Position numbers and translations under genes: made by a program. A stretch of DNA of 33,212 nt, taken from contig CAMDFL010000038.1 of assembly GCA_945897475.1 (NCBI GenBank), forward strand, positions 1-33,212, in the 5' to 3' direction. Below the pieces are notes generated by a model that saw only the letters and a list, made by a program, of their open reading frames with translations, searched no databases and was not told where the DNA came from. The DNA comes from Bordetella parapertussis (GTDB taxonomy: Bacteria; Pseudomonadota; Gammaproteobacteria; Burkholderiales; SG8-39). This document shows, in pieces, positions 8,059 through 16,096 of this stretch; the first letter of the stretch is position 1, and each line of letters opens with the position of its first letter.

Positions 8059-8907
8059 TCAGCCCTTGAACGAAATCACTTTCTGACGCTGCTCGCCCAG
8101 GCCCTTGATCCCCAGGGTCACGATATCGCCGGTTTGCAGATAAGCGTTGCGGTCCTTGATGCCCAGGGCCACGCCGGAGGGCGTGCCAGTGGTGATGATG
8201 TCCCCGGGCAGCAGCGTCATGTAGTGGCTGCAATAGGAGACCAGCTTGGCGCAGGTGAAAATCATGTTCTTGGTATTCGAGGATTGCCGACGGTCGGTAT
8301 TAACGTCGAGCCATATGTCGAGGGCCTGCGGATTGGCAATCTCATCGGTTGTCACCAGCCACGGACCTATCGGACCAAAGCTATCGCAGCCCTTGCCCTT
8401 GTCCCATTGCGAGGACTGCATCTGGAATGCGCGCTCGGAGACATCATTTACCAAGGTGTAACCGGCCACATAATCCAAGGCCTTATCTTCAGATACATAA
8501 CGCGCCTTGCTGCCGATGACCACGCCTAACTCGGCCTCGTAATCGAGCCGCGTCGAATTCTTCGGCGTAGCGATATCGTCATTCGGGCCGCTGATGCTGG
8601 TGCTTGCCTTCATGAAAATAATCGGTTCGGAGGGAATCTGCGCGCCGGTTTCGCGGGCATGGTCGATGTAATTGAGACCGATGGCGACGAATTTGCTGAT
8701 GCCGGTATAAGGCACGCCAAAACGAGGATTGGTTCGAACCAAAGGCAGGGATTCAGCGCGAATCTTGCGTAATCGGGCCAGACCCTTGGGTGAGATGGCA
8801 TCCGTATCAATAGTGGCGACAATCGAGGACAAATCGCGCAGTTGACCCTGTGCATCGATCATTCCGGCTTTCTCGAAACCATTGCGACCCCAACGGCAAA
8901 GCTTCAT
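8059..8907 (-). CDS. Fumarylacetoacetate hydrolase family protein
   Basis: A 282-residue protein of the FAH superfamily, which holds metal-dependent hydrolases, decarboxylases and hydratases acting on 2-oxo acids with a beta-diketone or enol group. Seen in the sequence are the N-terminal strand segment MKLCRWGRNGFEKAG, the core IGLNYIDHARETG, the metal-ligand region LDYEAELGVVIG, GYTLVNDVSER, CDSFGPIGPWLVT and the C-terminal LLPGDIITTGTPSGVALG. The pattern resembles the ureidoglycolate-lyase or 2,4-diketo-3-deoxy-L-fuconate hydrolase branch, but no sugar-acid or aromatic pathway gene is nearby, so I leave the substrate open. The ATG is preceded by GGAAGGGG. The leader is about 200 bases if the TATAAT at 9116-9121 is its promoter. 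Confidence 0.88.
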   Translation of the reverse strand: MKLCRWGRNGFEKAGMIDAQGQLRDLSSIVATIDTDAISPKGLARLRKIRAESLPLVRTNPRFGVPYTGISKFVAIGLNYIDHARETGAQIPSEPIIFMKASTSISGPNDDIATPKNSTRLDYEAELGVVIGSKARYVSEDKALDYVAGYTLVNDVSERAFQMQSSQWDKGKGCDSFGPIGPWLVTTDEIANPQALDIWLDVNTDRRQSSNTKNMIFTCAKLVSYCSHYMTLLPGDIITTGTPSGVALGIKDRNAYLQTGDIVTLGIKGLGEQRQKVISFKG

Positions 8908-8955
8908 CTTTTCCCCTTCCGATTAGCTGATATAGCGCGCAGAACCCGGATAGCC

Positions 8956-8988
8956 CCCGTACGGGAGCACAAGGGTATGAATACCCTT
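8956..8988. promoter_or_regulatory. Two perfect palindromes in the leader of the FAH-family gene
   Basis: CCCGTACGGG (8956-8965) is a perfect 10-bp palindrome. Five bases further, AAGGGTAT-GA-ATACCCTT (8971-8988) has two perfect 8-base arms. They lie 49-81 bases upstream of the ATG at 8907. They could be operator sites or RNA hairpins; no regulator gene is adjacent. Confidence 0.4.
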
Positions 8989-9115
8989 CAATGAACAACG
9001 GGTTAAATCGCGACCAAAATAGGCGCATGCCACCGGCTTATTAGATTCCTGGAGCCTTGGACTCCAACCAGCGACAGCGCGTCTCCTCTTGCCAAAACCT
9101 GCAATCAACCGATTA

Positions 9116-9121
9116 ATTATA
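9116..9121 (-). promoter_or_regulatory. Candidate -10 box for the FAH-family gene
   Basis: The minus strand reads a perfect TATAAT here. The best -35 at a 17-base spacing is TTTATC, a poor match to TTGACA. Transcription would start near 9109, leaving a leader of about 200 bases before the FAH-family ATG. The rest of the 302-base gap from 8908 to 9209 holds no ORF I would call. Confidence 0.35.
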
Positions 9122-9163
9122 GCAGGTGGCTTTCCGGAGATAAAGACAGTCTCCTGCTTTTTT
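9121..9163 (+). terminator. Orphan terminator-like structure on the plus strand
   Basis: GGAGA (9136-9140) pairs with TCTCC (9150-9154), or alternatively AGCAGG (9121-9126) pairs with CCTGCT (9153-9158). A run of six Ts follows (9158-9163). It points in the plus direction, but no plus-strand gene precedes it in this gap. It overlaps the candidate FAH-gene promoter. Confidence 0.4.
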
Positions 9164-9209
9164 CAGGCAAGTCAATGGCTTATGGAGGGGTTTCCGGCCC
9201 AAGGGGGTA

Positions 9210-11084
9210 TCAGGCGTTCACCGGCGCCGAGTCCACACCGCTCACACCGCCTCGCGAGGCGCGCTTGCGCTCGTTCTCAGTCAAATAGCGCTTGCGGATG
9301 CGAATGCACTTGGGGGTGATTTCAACCAATTCATCGTCGGCGATGAATTCAACGGCTTTTTCCAGCGTCAATTCTATCGGCGGCACCAGGCGCACCGCTT
9401 CATCGGTACCCGAGGAGCGCACATTGGTGAGTTGCTTACCCTTGATCGGGTTGACCACCAGGTCATTGTCGCGCGAGTGGATGCCAATAACCATGCCTTC
9501 ATAGAGCGCCTCGCCGGGCGACACAAACATGCGGCCGCGGTCCTGCAATTTCCATAATGCGTAGGCAACCGCCGCGCCGTCATCCTGACTGATCAGAACG
9601 CCGTTGCGGCGCTCGTCCATATCGCCTTTAATCGGGCCATAGTCGTCAAAAACATGGCTCGCAAGCCCCGTGCCGCGCGTCAATGTGAGGAACTCACCCT
9701 GAAACCCGATCAATCCTCGCGCCGGGACCCGGTATTCCAATCTCACGCGCCCTCTGCCATCGGATTGCATGTCCTGGAGGTCGCCTTTTCTACGACCCAG
9801 TTCCTCCATGACGCCGCCCTGGTGCGAATCCTCCACATCCACGCTGAGCATTTCGTAGGGCTCTTGTTTTACGCCGTCGATTTCCTTCATCACCACGCGC
9901 GGACGACCGACCGCCATCTCATAGCCTTCGCGGCGCATGTTCTCCAGCAGAATGGTCAAATGCAATTCGCCGCGTCCGGATACGATAAAGGTATCCGAAT
10001 CGGCGGTGAATTCAACCTTGAGCGCGACATTGCTCTTGATCTCGCGCTCAAGGCGCTCACGCAACTGGCGGCTGGTTACAAACTTACCTTCCCGACCGGC
10101 CAGAGGGGAGCTGTTCACCATAAAATTCATCGTCAGCGTCGGCTCATCCACGCGCAACATGGGCAGCGCATCCAGATGCTCGGGGTCGCAGATGGTCGAT
10201 CCGATATTGATCTCCTCGATCCCATTGATCAGCACGATATCCCCGGCGCGCGCCTCTTCCGATACTTTTCGCTCCAGGCCTTCAAAGGTGAGCACCTGAT
10301 TGACACGGCCTTTGGTCGGTTTCGATCCGGGACCATCGAGGACCATGACGTCCTGCAGTGGACGCACCCGACCGCGGGTAACGCGCCCTATGCCTATCTT
10401 GCCTACGTAGTTCGAATAATCCAGCGAGCAGATCTGCAATTGAAGCGGACCATCTGCATTGTCCTCGCGCATCGGCACGTGCTTGAGAATGGCATCGAAC
10501 AAAGGACGCATGCTGTGCGCATCGGCAATGACTGCTTCCGGGTTTGCGGGCGCATCCTTTAAATCGGCGACCGCCCAGCCGTTCAAGGCAGAGGCGTAAA
10601 TAACGGGAAAATCCAGCTGCTCCTCGGTGGCGCCAAGCTTGTCGAACAAATCGAAAGTGTGATCCACCACCCAATCGGGCCGCGCACTGGGACGATCGAC
10701 CTTGTTGACCACGACTATGGGTTTCAATCCAAGCGCCAGCGCTTTACGCGTTACAAAGCGCGTCTGTGGCATGGGGCCCTCGACCGCGTCCACCAATAAC
10801 AGCACACTGTCGACCATCGACAATACACGCTCGACCTCGCCACCGAAATCGGCGTGGCCCGGGGTGTCTACAATGTTGATGTGTGTACCTTCATAGGTCA
10901 CCGCACAATTCTTGGCGAGGATGGTGATGCCGCGTTCGCGCTCCAGATCATTGGAATCCATGACGCGCTCGGCAACGTGCTGGTAGGCGGCAAAAGTCCC
11001 CGCCTGCTGCAAAAGTTTGTCAACCAGGGTGGTTTTGCCATGGTCGACGTGGGCGATAATTGCGATATTACGAATCGGCCGCAT
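9210..11084 (-). CDS. typA: Ribosome-associated GTPase TypA/BipA
   Basis: A translational GTPase of the EF-G/LepA group that binds ribosomes and supports 50S assembly and growth under stress or cold. The 624 residues slightly exceed the usual 605-615 because of a short tail ending GVDSAPVNA. Nucleotide-binding motifs are AHVDHGKTT (residues 11-19), [21 protein letters not shown] and SALNG. The mid-region [19 protein letters not shown] and the C-terminal [19 protein letters not shown] are BipA-specific. It is divergent from rsmE across a 63-base gap that must hold both promoters. No intrinsic terminator was seen after its stop, so reading through towards the FAH-family gene is possible. Confidence 0.97.
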   Translation of the reverse strand: MRPIRNIAIIAHVDHGKTTLVDKLLQQAGTFAAYQHVAERVMDSNDLERERGITILAKNCAVTYEGTHINIVDTPGHADFGGEVERVLSMVDSVLLLVDAVEGPMPQTRFVTRKALALGLKPIVVVNKVDRPSARPDWVVDHTFDLFDKLGATEEQLDFPVIYASALNGWAVADLKDAPANPEAVIADAHSMRPLFDAILKHVPMREDNADGPLQLQICSLDYSNYVGKIGIGRVTRGRVRPLQDVMVLDGPGSKPTKGRVNQVLTFEGLERKVSEEARAGDIVLINGIEEINIGSTICDPEHLDALPMLRVDEPTLTMNFMVNSSPLAGREGKFVTSRQLRERLEREIKSNVALKVEFTADSDTFIVSGRGELHLTILLENMRREGYEMAVGRPRVVMKEIDGVKQEPYEMLSVDVEDSHQGGVMEELGRRKGDLQDMQSDGRGRVRLEYRVPARGLIGFQGEFLTLTRGTGLASHVFDDYGPIKGDMDERRNGVLISQDDGAAVAYALWKLQDRGRMFVSPGEALYEGMVIGIHSRDNDLVVNPIKGKQLTNVRSSGTDEAVRLVPPIELTLEKAVEFIADDELVEITPKCIRIRKRYLTENERKRASRGGVSGVDSAPVNA

Positions 11085-11147
11085 GGGGCGCCTAGGCTTA
11101 GAAAAAGGGCGCGTATTCTAACAGCCAAGCACCGCTAAAATCGTGAC
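11085..11147. promoter_or_regulatory. Divergent typA/rsmE promoter region
   Basis: The gap holds TAGAAT on the minus strand (11115-11120), 31 bases from the typA ATG. It also holds TAAAAT on the plus strand (11136-11141), only six bases before the rsmE ATG. Both resemble -10 boxes but lack good -35 partners. If the second is used, the rsmE transcript would be nearly leaderless. Confidence 0.35.
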
Positions 11148-11915
11148 ATGGCCAATTCCTTCAAAAACATCTCAGAAGCACGACCAACAGCCGCTCCCCG
11201 CCTGTGGAGCGAGCAAGCTCTCGCGGCGGGCGCGACTATTGACCTATCCCAAGGCGCCATGCGTCATGTGGCAGCCCTGCGCCTGCATGACGGCGACGCC
11301 GTCACCCTGTTCGACGGCACGGGAGGGGAATGGAGCGCCGAATTGCTGTGCGTAGGCCGAGACCGAGCGAGCGTGAAGTTGAAGACTTGGAGCGAAATCG
11401 AACGCGAATCCCCGTTAATGATCACGCTTGCGCTTGGCATCTCCTCGGGCGATCGCATGGATTTTGCCATCCAGAAAGCCACTGAACTAGGGGTGAACGT
11501 GGTGCAGCCCTTGGCCACCACCCGTAGCGTGGTGCGTCTCTCGGCGGAACGTGCAGAACGGCGCCTCGCGCATTGGCGCGGCGTAACCATCGCTTCGTGC
11601 GAACAATGCGGGCGCAATCGCTTGCCCACAATCAAACCCGTGTCGGGACTCCTGGAGTTTGTCGCATCGCAACCATCGGGCCTGCGAATTCTACTATCGC
11701 CCGAGGGGGACAGTTCACTAAAGGACATCGCCCCCGCCAAAGATCTGACGATTTTGATCGGCGCCGAGGGCGGCCTGACGGGGCAGGAGCGCGACGACGC
11801 GTTACGCAATGGATTCGTCGCGATGCGCTTTGGCCCGCGAGTGCTGCGCACTGAAACCGCGCCGCTGGCGGCGCTGGCGGCGATCCAGGCTACGTGGGGG
11901 GACTGCTCGGGTTGA
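11148..11915 (+). CDS. rsmE: 16S rRNA (uracil-1498-N3)-methyltransferase RsmE
   Basis: A SPOUT-class methyltransferase that modifies U1498 of 16S rRNA using S-adenosylmethionine. The 255 residues fit the family, with about 15 extra residues at the N-terminus before the PUA-like segment beginning APRLWSEQALAAG. RHVAALRLHDGD and FDGTGGEW are typical of the N-terminal domain. The central KATELGVNVVQPL and SCEQCGRN precede the trefoil-knot cofactor region LIGAEGGLTGQE and FGPRVLRTETA; the usual IGPEGG reads IGAEGG here. The ATG has no clear ribosome binding site. It is divergent from typA and is followed by a small hairpin. Confidence 0.93.
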   Translation: MANSFKNISEARPTAAPRLWSEQALAAGATIDLSQGAMRHVAALRLHDGDAVTLFDGTGGEWSAELLCVGRDRASVKLKTWSEIERESPLMITLALGISSGDRMDFAIQKATELGVNVVQPLATTRSVVRLSAERAERRLAHWRGVTIASCEQCGRNRLPTIKPVSGLLEFVASQPSGLRILLSPEGDSSLKDIAPAKDLTILIGAEGGLTGQERDDALRNGFVAMRFGPRVLRTETAPLAALAAIQATWGDCSG

Positions 11916-11933
11916 AGCCGCGGAGCGGCTTTC
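11914..11933 (+). terminator. Small hairpin at the end of rsmE
   Basis: AAGCCGC-GGA-GCGGCTT begins at the last base of the rsmE stop codon and forms a 7-bp GC-rich stem with a three-base loop. Only three Ts follow, so it is a weak intrinsic terminator at best. No gene was recognised between here and 12073. Confidence 0.35.
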
Positions 11934-12073
11934 GAAGGACCGCTTGGGGCCTGAGAGTAGTCAGTCAGCGATACCACTCAACTGTCGGCAAAGGCCATTT
12001 TCCTGCCACATCTGGCGGAGTAGACTGCAAAGTCATTGGCCCGCGCCGGGGCAAATAGTTCAGGGAGATATCC

Positions 12074-12202
12074 ATGAGCACCAGTCCCGAAACATCATCG
12101 CCATTCGCCGCTGCCGTCGTTGACAGCCTTGCAATCCGGGTGGTGGTCGATTCCCACTACGAGCGCCTCCTCCCGAAAGCGTCGCACCCCTTATTAGAAT
12201 AA
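12074..12202 (+). pseudogene. Truncated N-terminal fragment resembling an MBL-fold metallohydrolase
   Basis: ATG at 12074, preceded by CAGGGAG, opens a 42-codon frame ending TAA at 12202. This is too short for the supplied ORF track. The product contains VDSLAIRVVVDSHYERLLPK. From memory this resembles the first 40 residues of the MBL-fold proteins related to dihydropterin/ribofuranosylaminobenzene-phosphate synthase, where the sequence normally continues into a long hydrolase domain with an HxHxDH metal motif. Nothing of that domain follows; the frame stops five bases before the next gene. I read it as a broken gene with an intact start. A genuine small protein is the alternative. Confidence 0.5.
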
Positions 12203-12207
12203 CCGCC

Positions 12208-14268
12208 ATGTTCTCCATTCTTCGTCGGTGGCTGGGTCTTCAGCGCGCCGAATCCTCGTCTGGAAACCCGTCCGTTCAAGCGGACGATTTATCCGATATT
12301 CCGCGCATGGTGCAGTCGGGGCAAACGCAAGAAGCGGAGAGACGTCTGCGTCGATACCTTGCGCTTGCACCTGACAACGTGGATGCGCTGCATTACCTCG
12401 GTTTGGTGTGCCATCAACTTGGCCGGCATGGTGAAGCCGTCGCCCATATCACAGCGGCTGTCGCGCGTGCGCCGGGGTCGGCCTTCATGCACGCCAATCT
12501 GGCCGAAGCCCTGCGCGCCGCCGGCGATCTAGGAGCCGCGGAAAGCGCAGCACGCGAGGCATTGCGTCTTGGCCCTGATCAGCCCGAGGTCCAGTTCAAT
12601 CTTGCGATGGTGCTGGCCGGACGTCGCGCTCACAGCGTGGCACTCGAGCATGCCTTGCATATATTGGGGATACGTCCTGACTGGCCAGAGGCGCTGATGC
12701 TGGCGGCAAACCAATACATCGAATTGAATGAGCGCGGCAAGGCACAGGAGTTGCTCGACCGCGCGCGTGCCTTGCAGCCCGACGATGCCGGGATTCTGGT
12801 GCTGGCGCTGCGCAATCGCGCATGGCTGTGTGATTGGGAGAGCGCGGCGAATTCGCCGGGCGCGGGCCGCGTCGATCAAGACGCCTTTGCGCAAATGCTG
12901 GCGCGCCGGTTGGCAACTCCCAACAAGACCGCGTTGCGCAATCTGAATCCAATCGTCACCTACGAATACCCGGTGGCGAAGCATCTTCGCGACGCGGTTA
13001 CGCAGAGTTATGCCGATGCAATACTGGAAAAGACCAGGGGCGGCACGATCAGTCGAAACACAATCAAGAGCGACATACTTGAAGGCAGGGATCTGTCGAT
13101 TTCCGCCGCCCCCCCGGGAGAACCTTCCGCCCGCTTGCGTGTCGGCTATGTTTCCGCGGACTTTCACCGCCATCCGACCATGCACCTCATGCGAAGTTTT
13201 TTCGCGCTGCATGACCGGCGGCGCTTCGAGGTCTTTGCCTATTCGATCGGAGAGGATGACGGCAGCGAGTACCGGCGCGAGGCGATCGCAAGCGTGGATC
13301 ATTTCATCGATATTCGCGGCGATACGGCACACCAATCGGCCGAACGCATTGCCAGCGACGGCATCGATATTCTGGTTGACTTGAAGGGCTACACCCATGA
13401 GGCGCGACCTCTTATATTCGCGCTGCGGCCCGCGCCAATACGGGTCGCCTGGCTGGGTTACCCAGCAACCACCGGGCGCGGCATTAACGATTACATCATT
13501 GTCGATCGGGTGGTCGCGCCACCTGAGCATCAGTCCCATTTCGGTGAGCAACTGGTTTGGATGCCGCATTCCTATCAGGTCAACGACCACCACCAAATCA
13601 TAGCCTCGGATACACCTGCGCGCGGCGACTTGGGGTTGCCTAGTACTGGTTTTATTTTCGCCTGCTTCAATCATGCCTACAAGATTGAGCCGCAAATGTT
13701 TGCCGTATGGATGCGCATTCTCTGCCGCACGCCAGGCAGCGTTCTATGGCTGTACGAAAGCAACACAAGCGCCCGCGCCAATTTAGAGCGCGCCGCGAGT
13801 GATCGTGGTGTCGACCCTGCGCGTCTGGTATTTGGCGGCACCTTGGACAAACCCAGGCATCTGGCGCGATTGCGCCAGGCGGATTTGCTCCTCGACACGC
13901 TCTGGATCAATGCGCACACCGGCGCCAGCGACGCACTATGGGCGGGCGTGCCAGTGCTGACCTGCCCGCAGGATTCGTTTCCTTCGCGCGTCGCGGCGAG
14001 TCTGGTATGCGCTGTGGGATTGCCGCAATTGGCATGCGCCGACCTGCAAAGCTACGAAGAGACCGCCGTGCGCCTGGCCTCGAACCCGCGGGAATTAACG
14101 GCCTTGCGCCGCCACCTTGATAGCGAACCCGCAAAGCTTGCTTTATTCGACACGCCTCGATTTACCCGCAACCTTGAGCGCGCATTTGAAACGATGTGGC
14201 AACGCCACCGGGCCGGCGAGCCACCACGGTCGTTCGCCGTGGTCGAAAAAGTCGATCCCGTCAATTAA
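12208..14268 (+). CDS. TPR-containing GT41 (O-GlcNAc-transferase-like) glycosyltransferase
   Basis: A 686-residue protein with two parts. Residues about 30-210 are tetratricopeptide repeats, with several TPR-like phrases such as NVDALHYLGLVCHQLGRHGE and SAFMHANLAEALRAAGDLG. From about 305 to 660 lies an SPY/OGT-type catalytic region. It shows LRVGYVSADFHRHPTMH, DILVDLKGYTHEARP, RVAWLGYPATTG, a probable UDP-sugar-binding segment near VFGGTLDKPRHLARL, and TGASDALWAGVPVLTCP. The family transfers sugars, often to Ser/Thr or Asn of proteins; the acceptor here is unknown. No signal peptide is visible, so it is probably cytoplasmic. It has no ribosome binding site and abuts a truncated gene fragment, which suggests a rearrangement on its 5' side. 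Confidence 0.9.
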   Translation: MFSILRRWLGLQRAESSSGNPSVQADDLSDIPRMVQSGQTQEAERRLRRYLALAPDNVDALHYLGLVCHQLGRHGEAVAHITAAVARAPGSAFMHANLAEALRAAGDLGAAESAAREALRLGPDQPEVQFNLAMVLAGRRAHSVALEHALHILGIRPDWPEALMLAANQYIELNERGKAQELLDRARALQPDDAGILVLALRNRAWLCDWESAANSPGAGRVDQDAFAQMLARRLATPNKTALRNLNPIVTYEYPVAKHLRDAVTQSYADAILEKTRGGTISRNTIKSDILEGRDLSISAAPPGEPSARLRVGYVSADFHRHPTMHLMRSFFALHDRRRFEVFAYSIGEDDGSEYRREAIASVDHFIDIRGDTAHQSAERIASDGIDILVDLKGYTHEARPLIFALRPAPIRVAWLGYPATTGRGINDYIIVDRVVAPPEHQSHFGEQLVWMPHSYQVNDHHQIIASDTPARGDLGLPSTGFIFACFNHAYKIEPQMFAVWMRILCRTPGSVLWLYESNTSARANLERAASDRGVDPARLVFGGTLDKPRHLARLRQADLLLDTLWINAHTGASDALWAGVPVLTCPQDSFPSRVAASLVCAVGLPQLACADLQSYEETAVRLASNPRELTALRRHLDSEPAKLALFDTPRFTRNLERAFETMWQRHRAGEPPRSFAVVEKVDPVN

Positions 14269-14303
14269 GTATCAGAGCGGTCTTATAAGTATCAGAGCGG
14301 TCT
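14267..14303. repeat. 17-bp direct repeat with 20-bp period after the GT41 gene
   Basis: AAGTATCAGAGCGGTCT occurs at 14267-14283 and exactly again at 14287-14303. The first copy begins within the TAA stop codon of the GT41 gene, so the gene end appears to have been duplicated. Confidence 0.85.
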
Positions 14304-14374
14304 AATCTTGAGTGACGGCATCGCCGCCCAGCCCCCGGATCAGCATAAAATCGCGGTTTCCTCGATTTGCTGCC

Positions 14375-15691
14375 ATGGCCACCAACTCCGACTCACAATT
14401 CGTTTCCTGGTTTCGCTCGGTTGCGCCGTATTTTCACGCCTTCCGCGGGCGCACCTTCGTGATCGCTTTCGGCGGTGAAGTCGTGGATCAGGGCAAGTTT
14501 GTCGCTATCGCGCATGATCTTAACCTCTTGCATAGCGCCGGCATTCGCGTTGTGTTGGTGCACGGTTCCCGGCCACAGATCGAGGCACAATTAAAGCAGC
14601 GTAAGGCGCGCTCACGCTACTCCGGCGGCATACGCGTCACCGATGCGCTGGCACTTGAATGCGTCAAGGTAGCGGTCGGTCTACTGCGCGTGGAGATCGA
14701 CGCGTTGCTCTCGCAAGGCCTGCCCAATTCACCCATGGCAGGCGCCGCGATCAATACCGTTTCCGGTAATTTCATTACGGCGCAGCCCTATGGCATTAAG
14801 AACGGCATTGATTATCAATACACCGGCGCGGTGCGCAAGGTCGACGCCCAAGCCATCAAGGCCTGCCTGGATTGCGGCAATATCGTGATTGTCTCCAATG
14901 TCGGCTATTCGCCCACCGGCGAAGTCTTCAATTGCACTGTGGAAGACGTGGCGGTGGCCACCTCCAAGGCATTGGGCGCGGACAAAGTCATTTATTTCAC
15001 CGACGCATCAGTGCTTGATCAGCGTGGGCGCGTGTTGACTGAACTCTCGGCGCAGGAAGCCGACAAACTGCTTTCGGGCGCATCCGATCTCAGCGGCGAC
15101 ACCCGGCTTTTTTTGCAGCACGCGGTGGAAGCAGTGCGCGGCGGCGTGTTACGAGCGCATCTAGTGTCGCATAAGGTGGAAGGAGCGCTGCTGATCGAGC
15201 TATTCACCCACAAGGGGTCGGGCAGTATGATCACCGCTGACAAACTGGAGAAATTGCGCGTGGCGACCATCGACGATGTCGGCGGGATCCTCGCTTTGAT
15301 CGAGCCCTTGGAGGCGGACGGGGTTCTGGTCTATAGAGGGCGCGAACTGATTGAGCGCGAGATTCAGCGGTTTTTCGTCGTCGAACATGACGGCATCATC
15401 GTCGGCAACGCTGCACTGTATCCTTTTGCATCGGGCAAGGCGGCAGAACTGGCGGCTTTAGTAGTGCGCCCCGAGGCAAGAGACGCCGGCATTGGCGAGA
15501 AACTGCTCGATCATGTGTCGCGCGAAGCGCGCAAAAACGGCCTGCGCAAGCTTTTTGTTTTGACCACACAAGCGACACACTGGTTTATCGAACGCGGATT
15601 CAGCGAAGCCGATATTTCTGTCCTACCCGAACCACGTCGCGCGCTTTATAACTACCAGCGCCGCTCCAAGGTGCTGGTGAAAAATATATAG
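14375..15691 (+). CDS. argA: Amino-acid N-acetyltransferase (N-acetylglutamate synthase)
   Basis: Makes N-acetyl-L-glutamate from glutamate and acetyl-CoA, the first committed step of arginine synthesis in the cytoplasm, and is normally inhibited by arginine. I chose ATG 14375 because the family N-terminus FVSWFRSVAPYFHAFRGRTF follows shortly after; the ORF track begins at a GTG 63 bases earlier. The 438 residues match ArgA. An amino-acid-kinase fold covers about residues 1-280 (VIAFGGEVVD, VLVHGSRPQIE, GYSPTGEVFNC). A GNAT domain covers about 295-438 (ALVVRPEARDAGIGEKLLDHV, FIERGFSEAD). TAAAAT 24 bases upstream is a possible -10. yggX follows after a strong hairpin. Confidence 0.95.
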   Translation: MATNSDSQFVSWFRSVAPYFHAFRGRTFVIAFGGEVVDQGKFVAIAHDLNLLHSAGIRVVLVHGSRPQIEAQLKQRKARSRYSGGIRVTDALALECVKVAVGLLRVEIDALLSQGLPNSPMAGAAINTVSGNFITAQPYGIKNGIDYQYTGAVRKVDAQAIKACLDCGNIVIVSNVGYSPTGEVFNCTVEDVAVATSKALGADKVIYFTDASVLDQRGRVLTELSAQEADKLLSGASDLSGDTRLFLQHAVEAVRGGVLRAHLVSHKVEGALLIELFTHKGSGSMITADKLEKLRVATIDDVGGILALIEPLEADGVLVYRGRELIEREIQRFFVVEHDGIIVGNAALYPFASGKAAELAALVVRPEARDAGIGEKLLDHVSREARKNGLRKLFVLTTQATHWFIERGFSEADISVLPEPRRALYNYQRRSKVLVKNI

Positions 15692-15759
15692 ACAAAAACA
15701 TCGAACAACTGGCTATTCGAGGTGACCGCCTGGGCGTGTATCCACTAGAGTGAGGGATA

Positions 15760-15790
15760 TACAAGGGAGCAGGGCTCCCTTGTAATTATT
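15760..15790 (+). terminator. Perfect 11-bp hairpin between argA and yggX
   Basis: TACAAGGGAGC-AGG-GCTCCCTTGTA (15760-15784) is a perfect 11-bp stem with a three-base loop, followed by ATTATTATTAATAAGG. The T content after the stem is moderate, so it may act as the argA terminator. It also lies about 24 bases before the yggX start and could form part of that gene's leader. Confidence 0.55.
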
Positions 15791-15808
15791 ATTAATAAGG
15801 ACATTGCA

Positions 15809-16081
15809 ATGGCTAGAATGGTGAAATGCATAAAACTGGGTCATGAGGCCGAGGGCCTTGACAGACCCACCTACCCAGGCGACCTGGGCAAGCGGATTTT
15901 CGACAACGTCTCCAAGGAAGGCTGGCAGGGCTGGATCAAGCACCAGACCATGCTGATCAACGAAAATCGCCTGAACCTGGCCGACGCCAAGGCGCGCAAG
16001 TATCTGGCCGAACAGATGGAGAAGCACTTCTTTGGCGAAGGCGCCGATCAGGCTCAAGGCTACGTACCACCCACGAAATAG
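15809..16081 (+). CDS. yggX: Fe(2+)-trafficking / oxidative damage protection protein YggX
   Basis: A 90-residue cytoplasmic protein of the YggX family, which limits oxidative damage to Fe-S clusters and is thought to handle labile iron. The start [18 protein letters not shown] has the conserved Cys7. [31 protein letters not shown] and the C-terminal GYVPP are family hallmarks, and the length is exactly typical. AAGGA lies about 8 bases before the ATG. It follows argA on the same strand across a hairpin and converges on rpiA with a gap of only 15 bases. In other bacteria the gene is induced by superoxide; no SoxS-like site was identified here. Confidence 0.96.
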   Translation: MARMVKCIKLGHEAEGLDRPTYPGDLGKRIFDNVSKEGWQGWIKHQTMLINENRLNLADAKARKYLAEQMEKHFFGEGADQAQGYVPPTK

Positions 16082-16096
16082 TCGCGCTGATGGACG

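Noticed and set aside
9654-10562. 302-codon plus-strand frame inside typA
   Set aside because: It is antisense to conserved typA sequence and has no motif or plausible start signal.
11264-11977. 237-codon minus-strand frame over rsmE
   Set aside because: It is antisense to rsmE, which carries the SPOUT motifs.
12529-13695. 388-codon open frame on the minus strand
   Set aside because: It lies fully antisense to the GT41 gene, whose product has clear domain motifs. The antisense product shows no recognisable motif and is a by-product of GC-rich codon use.
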